Source of the DNA: UBA11865 sp963749825
Lineage (GTDB): Bacteria; Chloroflexota; Anaerolineae; Promineifilales; Promineifilaceae
Direction: 5' to 3'
Assembly: GCA_963749825.1 (NCBI GenBank)
Contig: CAVVOI010000022.1
Coordinates: 7,568 to 71,567, forward strand
Length of the DNA: 64,000 nucleotides
Below, piece after piece: positions 60,622 through 64,000 of this stretch (position 1 is the first letter of the stretch; each line of letters begins with the position of its first letter). The notes beneath the pieces are model-generated. The model saw only the letters and a list, made by a program, of their open reading frames with translations. It was not told the DNA's origin and did not search any database. The translations under genes and the position numbers were made by a program.

Positions 60622-61594
60622 TCAAGGCACCTACGGCGATCGTATTTCGAATTATCTCAAATCTATTGACTTCAGGATGATCCTAGGGAGATTTGGACTA
60701 CTGATTGGCTATTTCATTTTTGTGATCGTTGCCACTATCCTATCTCCTAGATTTCTAAGTGCTACAAATATTTTAAATATCGTTCGCCAAGTATCGATTT
60801 TCGGGATCTTGGCCATCGGACAAACATTTGTGATCATAACGGCCGGGATTGATCTCTCTGTGGGTGCAACCCTTGCTTTAGTCGTCGTTCTCACCGGTGG
60901 TTTGTTACCCGATTATGGCATTCCGGTTGCGATTACAGTAGGTCTACTTGCCGGAACCACAATTGGCGTGGTCAACGGCCTTGGGGTTACAAAAGGTAGA
61001 GTCCCTCCCTTTGTCATGACTCTGGGGATGCTAGGAATTGCCCGCGGTCTCGCATTCATGTATACGGGCGGTATGCCCATCCCAGTACTCGATGATACAT
61101 TTCTTTTTATTGGTAATGGCTATATTCTCGGGACAGTCCCAGTTCCAGCCGTAATCTATGTCGCCTTAGTCATTCTTGGAGCGCTTGTCTTGAAATTTAC
61201 ACCATTTGGCAGATATGTGTTCGCAATTGGTAGTAATGCAGAAGCAGCCCGCTTGAGTGGTATCAAGGTAGACTTCAATAAAATAATGGTTTATGCACTT
61301 TGTGGTTTCACCGCAGGCATCGCAGGTATCTTGTTCGCTTCTCAATTGGCTGTTGCTCCTCCTATCGCGGGTGAGGGCTATGAATTAGATGCCATCGCCT
61401 CCGTTGTCGTCGGAGGTACCGATCTTTTCGGTGGTGAGGGAGGTATGTTTGGTACATTCCTGGGATCGATCATTATTGGAAGTCTTTCGAATATTCTGAA
61501 CTTAACTGGCGTTAGTCCGTTTGTGCAAAAATCTGCCAAGGGGGCATTAATTATTCTTGCTGTTATGATCAAGGCACGAGCTGAACGTCGGTAA
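60611..61594 (+). CDS. Sugar ABC transporter permease (RbsC/BPD_transp_2-like)
   Basis: The 327-residue inner-membrane protein has about ten hydrophobic segments and the RbsC-type hallmarks: GQTFVIITAGIDLSVGATLA, FGRYVFAIGSNAEAARLSGI (coupling helix) and GGTDLFGGEGGMFGTFLG. ATG 60611 lies within the end of the ATPase gene (11-base overlap), which suggests coupled translation. It pairs with the ATPase and lipoprotein for import. Confidence 0.93.
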   Translation: MGSDQGTYGDRISNYLKSIDFRMILGRFGLLIGYFIFVIVATILSPRFLSATNILNIVRQVSIFGILAIGQTFVIITAGIDLSVGATLALVVVLTGGLLPDYGIPVAITVGLLAGTTIGVVNGLGVTKGRVPPFVMTLGMLGIARGLAFMYTGGMPIPVLDDTFLFIGNGYILGTVPVPAVIYVALVILGALVLKFTPFGRYVFAIGSNAEAARLSGIKVDFNKIMVYALCGFTAGIAGILFASQLAVAPPIAGEGYELDAIASVVVGGTDLFGGEGGMFGTFLGSIIIGSLSNILNLTGVSPFVQKSAKGALIILAVMIKARAERR

Positions 61595-61619
61595 GCACTA
61601 ACCTAAGAGGAACTCATCA

Positions 61620-62789
61620 ATGAGTCGTGGAATCATAAGAGCCCTAACCGAAGTTGACCCAAGGATATTTGAACGACTTGATGACGAAATCACCCAAAAC
61701 AGCATTTACCAATATCTAAAGCCCATTGCCGATGCGCATGCACCTTTCCAAACAGCCGCATGGACCCGGGGAAGAGTCATTGAAGATACGTTAGGTCCAG
61801 AGTTATTAAATCGTCAAAACGTATCATTCGAACGGAATTTTGAGAAAACGGGCAATACCGTTCTCTTGCTTGGGAAGGAGCCCCGTAAAAAAAATGTCTG
61901 GCTCCTGGCTCATCTTGATGTTGTGACCTATTTGATCGAGTCAGGTGACAATGATGCATATCTCCTAACACCAATTTGTTATGACCTGATGGAACCAGGT
62001 GAGCGACGCGCCGTCGCCATAGGATTTAACCTTGACAATTCAAGCTATGAAATTGTCACGCATGGAAAAATTAAAGTTGAAGATCACGAGGCTGAGCCTT
62101 ACTTTATTCCCGATGATCCGGTCTCGCTCTATCCAGGGATGCGGGTTTGCTTTCATAGCGAAATGTCATGGGATCGTAACACGGGTGTTATCCGGGGAAG
62201 TCTAGACGATGCGGGTGGGGCGGCGGCCTTAATACAGGCGGCCGTATTTCTTGCAGATTTCGATATTGAACTTTTATTAGGGCTTATGGATGAAGAAGAA
62301 GGAAAAGCAGGGATGGGCAGCCAGACTATCTGCCGGGGTGGCGCCCGTCTGCCTCGATATTTTGACCAACCAGAACTCGTCATCGCCAGTGATATCCACG
62401 AGGCTGCGGAAATGTATGGTGGTCAAGGCCCCAACAATATGAGACCTGGAGACGGTGCCAGTTTTGCCGAGAAGTCTGCTCGCGGGTTAGGAGAAGTGAC
62501 TCCGCCACATTTATATGAATTCAAACGCAGATTAGCAGAAGAATTGGATATGGTTGGCATACGATTAAGAGAGAATCTGGGTGGCTACGTGAGTCGTACA
62601 GAGGGAATTAATGCTATGCTGAGAACGCCGAACGTCTCTCTTATAGGATTTCTTGGCGAGAATCGCCATTTTCAAAGGGATGTAGAATCAGCGAATATTG
62701 CTGATTTGGTCGATTTATCTAAGGCGGTTGTCTGCTTCGCACTTCTTACCACAACTCCATACTGGCATGATTTTTGGAATATCCAATAA
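61620..62789 (+). CDS. M42/M20-like metallopeptidase-type hydrolase
   Basis: The 389-residue protein has the metal-site layout of M42/M20 co-catalytic hydrolases: WLLAHLDVV (His-x-Asp, residue about 99), GSLDDAGGAAALIQA (bridging Asp), GLMDEEEGKAGMGSQ (Glu-Glu), VIASDIHEA (Asp) and GENRHFQRD (a candidate last His). The middle insertion (about 120-190) resembles the M42 beta-domain. No signal peptide, so it works in the cytoplasm on the imported substrate. Its stop overlaps the PfkB start by one base (TAATG). It could be an aminopeptidase, deacylase or amidohydrolase. Confidence 0.8.
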   Translation: MSRGIIRALTEVDPRIFERLDDEITQNSIYQYLKPIADAHAPFQTAAWTRGRVIEDTLGPELLNRQNVSFERNFEKTGNTVLLLGKEPRKKNVWLLAHLDVVTYLIESGDNDAYLLTPICYDLMEPGERRAVAIGFNLDNSSYEIVTHGKIKVEDHEAEPYFIPDDPVSLYPGMRVCFHSEMSWDRNTGVIRGSLDDAGGAAALIQAAVFLADFDIELLLGLMDEEEGKAGMGSQTICRGGARLPRYFDQPELVIASDIHEAAEMYGGQGPNNMRPGDGASFAEKSARGLGEVTPPHLYEFKRRLAEELDMVGIRLRENLGGYVSRTEGINAMLRTPNVSLIGFLGENRHFQRDVESANIADLVDLSKAVVCFALLTTTPYWHDFWNIQ

Positions 62790-63706
62790 TGATCGAGTAT
62801 GTGACTATTGGTGAAGTGACCATTGACGATACAGTCCTTGAAAGTGGCGAAGTGATGCGCGCCCAAACGGGCGGCGGCACCGTTTATTCGGCATTGGGCA
62901 TCCGACTTTGGAACCACAAAACAGGGATAAACGCCGTTGTTGGGAAGGAGTATCCCAGCAATAATTTGCACACCCTCGAATCTCACTCTGTTTCAACTGA
63001 GGGCATTACTAGGATCGATGGTTGGAGTCTAAGACTGTGGCTATTGCACGAAGAAAATAATAAGAAGCAACAGTTTCCAAAGATCCAATCGTCAAGTTTC
63101 AAAGAATTGGATGAGGCAAGGGTAACTCCTCCCGATTCTTATTGGGAAGCAAAGGGGTATCATCTTGCGCCAGCAACACCTGAAGGCCAGATGCGATCCC
63201 GCGACATTATACGACAGAGACGCTCCGACACTTTGATTTCCTTAGATATTCTTACCGAACCATTCATCCAATTTGACAGCTACCGGGATGGCTCAGCCTT
63301 AAAAGGTATCAACATCTTCTCTCCCAGCATTATTGAGATTGAAACGCTTTGGCCTGGAGAGGATCTAGAAAATGTCATCAATTTTATTTCCTCGAATGGC
63401 GTCCGTTGGATTGCCATAAAGATGGACACTCGTGGCTCAATTGTTTATGATACGAAGCAAAACAAAGAATATAGGATTCCAGTATTCCCTTCAGAAACGG
63501 TTGATACGACCGGAGCAGGCGACGCCTATTCGGGTGGATTCTTGGAAGGTATTGCAGAAACAGGGAATGTCCTCGAAGCTGGGATTCGGGGGACGGTGTC
63601 AGCCTCCTTTGCAGTAGAGGGTTGGGGGGCATTTGGCCTTTTAAAAGTGGCCAAAGAAGAGGTGCGTCGCCGTAAGAATTGGCTACAAAACCAGGTCGAT
63701 TTGTGA
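62789..63706 (+). CDS. PfkB-family sugar/nucleoside kinase
   Basis: The 305-residue kinase has an N-terminal IGEVTIDDTV and GGGTVYSALGIRLW (substrate loop), and the C-terminal PfkB signature DTTGAGDAYSGGFLEG with catalytic Asp in GAGD. Length fits ribokinase and inositol/keto-gluconokinase relatives. ATG 62789 shares its A with the preceding stop. After import and possible cleavage by the M42-like protein, it would phosphorylate the released sugar or nucleoside. Which sugar is not decidable. Confidence 0.9.
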   Translation: MIEYVTIGEVTIDDTVLESGEVMRAQTGGGTVYSALGIRLWNHKTGINAVVGKEYPSNNLHTLESHSVSTEGITRIDGWSLRLWLLHEENNKKQQFPKIQSSSFKELDEARVTPPDSYWEAKGYHLAPATPEGQMRSRDIIRQRRSDTLISLDILTEPFIQFDSYRDGSALKGINIFSPSIIEIETLWPGEDLENVINFISSNGVRWIAIKMDTRGSIVYDTKQNKEYRIPVFPSETVDTTGAGDAYSGGFLEGIAETGNVLEAGIRGTVSASFAVEGWGAFGLLKVAKEEVRRRKNWLQNQVDL

Positions 63707-64000
63707 CATAGGACAGGAACGTACCATTAGCGGCATGGGAGCCTAAGCTATGGCCACATAATGTTCGAAGGAGAGAACGTTGCCGGAGATATAGAGATCA
63801 CTCTCTAACGTAGCAGTGAAATCATTTCGCATAGCAATGTAACAAATCTCAAAAACCAAACAACCAGAAAGGGAGAAAGATCTACTAAGTCAGGTAAAGG
63901 GAGAGTCAATAAAGAATACCATAGGGTGGAGTTAGTCAATCACGTACGCGGCGATCTCATGTTTAGACCTACGTCTTTTGACTGATGGAAGCATCCGTCT
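63707..64000. other. Right-edge sequence after the sugar operon
   Basis: No ORF, RNA gene or strong hairpin is supported in the last 294 bp. Scattered GGAGA/AGGGAG words (for example 63771-63776, 63869-63878) have no start codon in a convincing frame. The operon may continue beyond the window or end here. Confidence 0.3.

Overview
The window looks like a chromosomal piece of a free-living bacterium with large genomic gene blocks and heavy transposon traffic. A member of the Chloroflexota (Anaerolineae/Caldilineae-like) is the best guess. This is an inference from gene content: MalT-type ATPase regulators fused to BTAD/SARP domains, Asp/Glu/Pro/Thr-rich lipoprotein linkers, a family of intergenic palindromes and IS types common in that phylum. 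There is no rRNA or other phylogenetic marker. No tRNA, rRNA or CRISPR array was seen.

Region 1 (1-2.0 kb) holds an unrecognised ORF and two gene relics. Region 2 (1.8-24.6 kb) is a GC-rich acyl-CoA and polyhydroxyalkanoate (PHA) block. It has two phasin/PhaE-like proteins under a SARP regulator, an enoyl-CoA hydratase-like protein, a large MalT-BTAD regulator, an SDR reductase, a class I-like PHA synthase, a PhaE-like subunit and a class III-like PHA synthase. After these come three AMP-forming acyl-CoA ligases, four alpha/beta hydrolases, a KAS III-like condensing enzyme lacking two of three catalytic residues, a thiolase with its DUF35 zinc/OB partner, and a tandem MaoC-domain protein. The simplest reading is activation, beta-oxidation-like processing and storage of an unidentified acyl or cyclic acid. 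Region 3 (24.6-31.8 kb) is a complete branched-chain-amino-acid-type ABC importer. Its binding lipoprotein is an in-frame tandem duplication of the whole domain, and its LivH permease carries a large insertion.

Region 4 (31.8-57 kb) is an accessory region rich in mobile debris. It holds serine recombinase pieces, a DDE transposase, an McrA-like HNH endonuclease and a Tn3 transposase (each of the last three with one in-frame stop), a phage antirepressor, a 257-bp MITE-like element, an IS91-like element with its own tyrosine recombinase, and an IS21 element that has swallowed part of another transposase. Housekeeping or stress genes sit between them: CBS protein plus ArsB/NhaD-type transporter, universal stress protein, CNNM/CorC transporter, DoxX, YVTN beta-propeller, DUF4177-like and PEBP. 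Between 47.5 and 50.8 kb a short repeat, encoding an LGHM-x-V-type peptide in one frame, recurs at least five times in intergenic DNA.

Region 5 (56.9-63.7 kb) is a more AT-rich, self-contained operon: GntR/UTRA regulator with a clear promoter and operator, sugar-binding lipoprotein, two-domain ABC ATPase, permease, M42/M20-like metallohydrolase and PfkB sugar kinase. The last two overlap by one base and suggest uptake of a conjugate that is cleaved and then phosphorylated.
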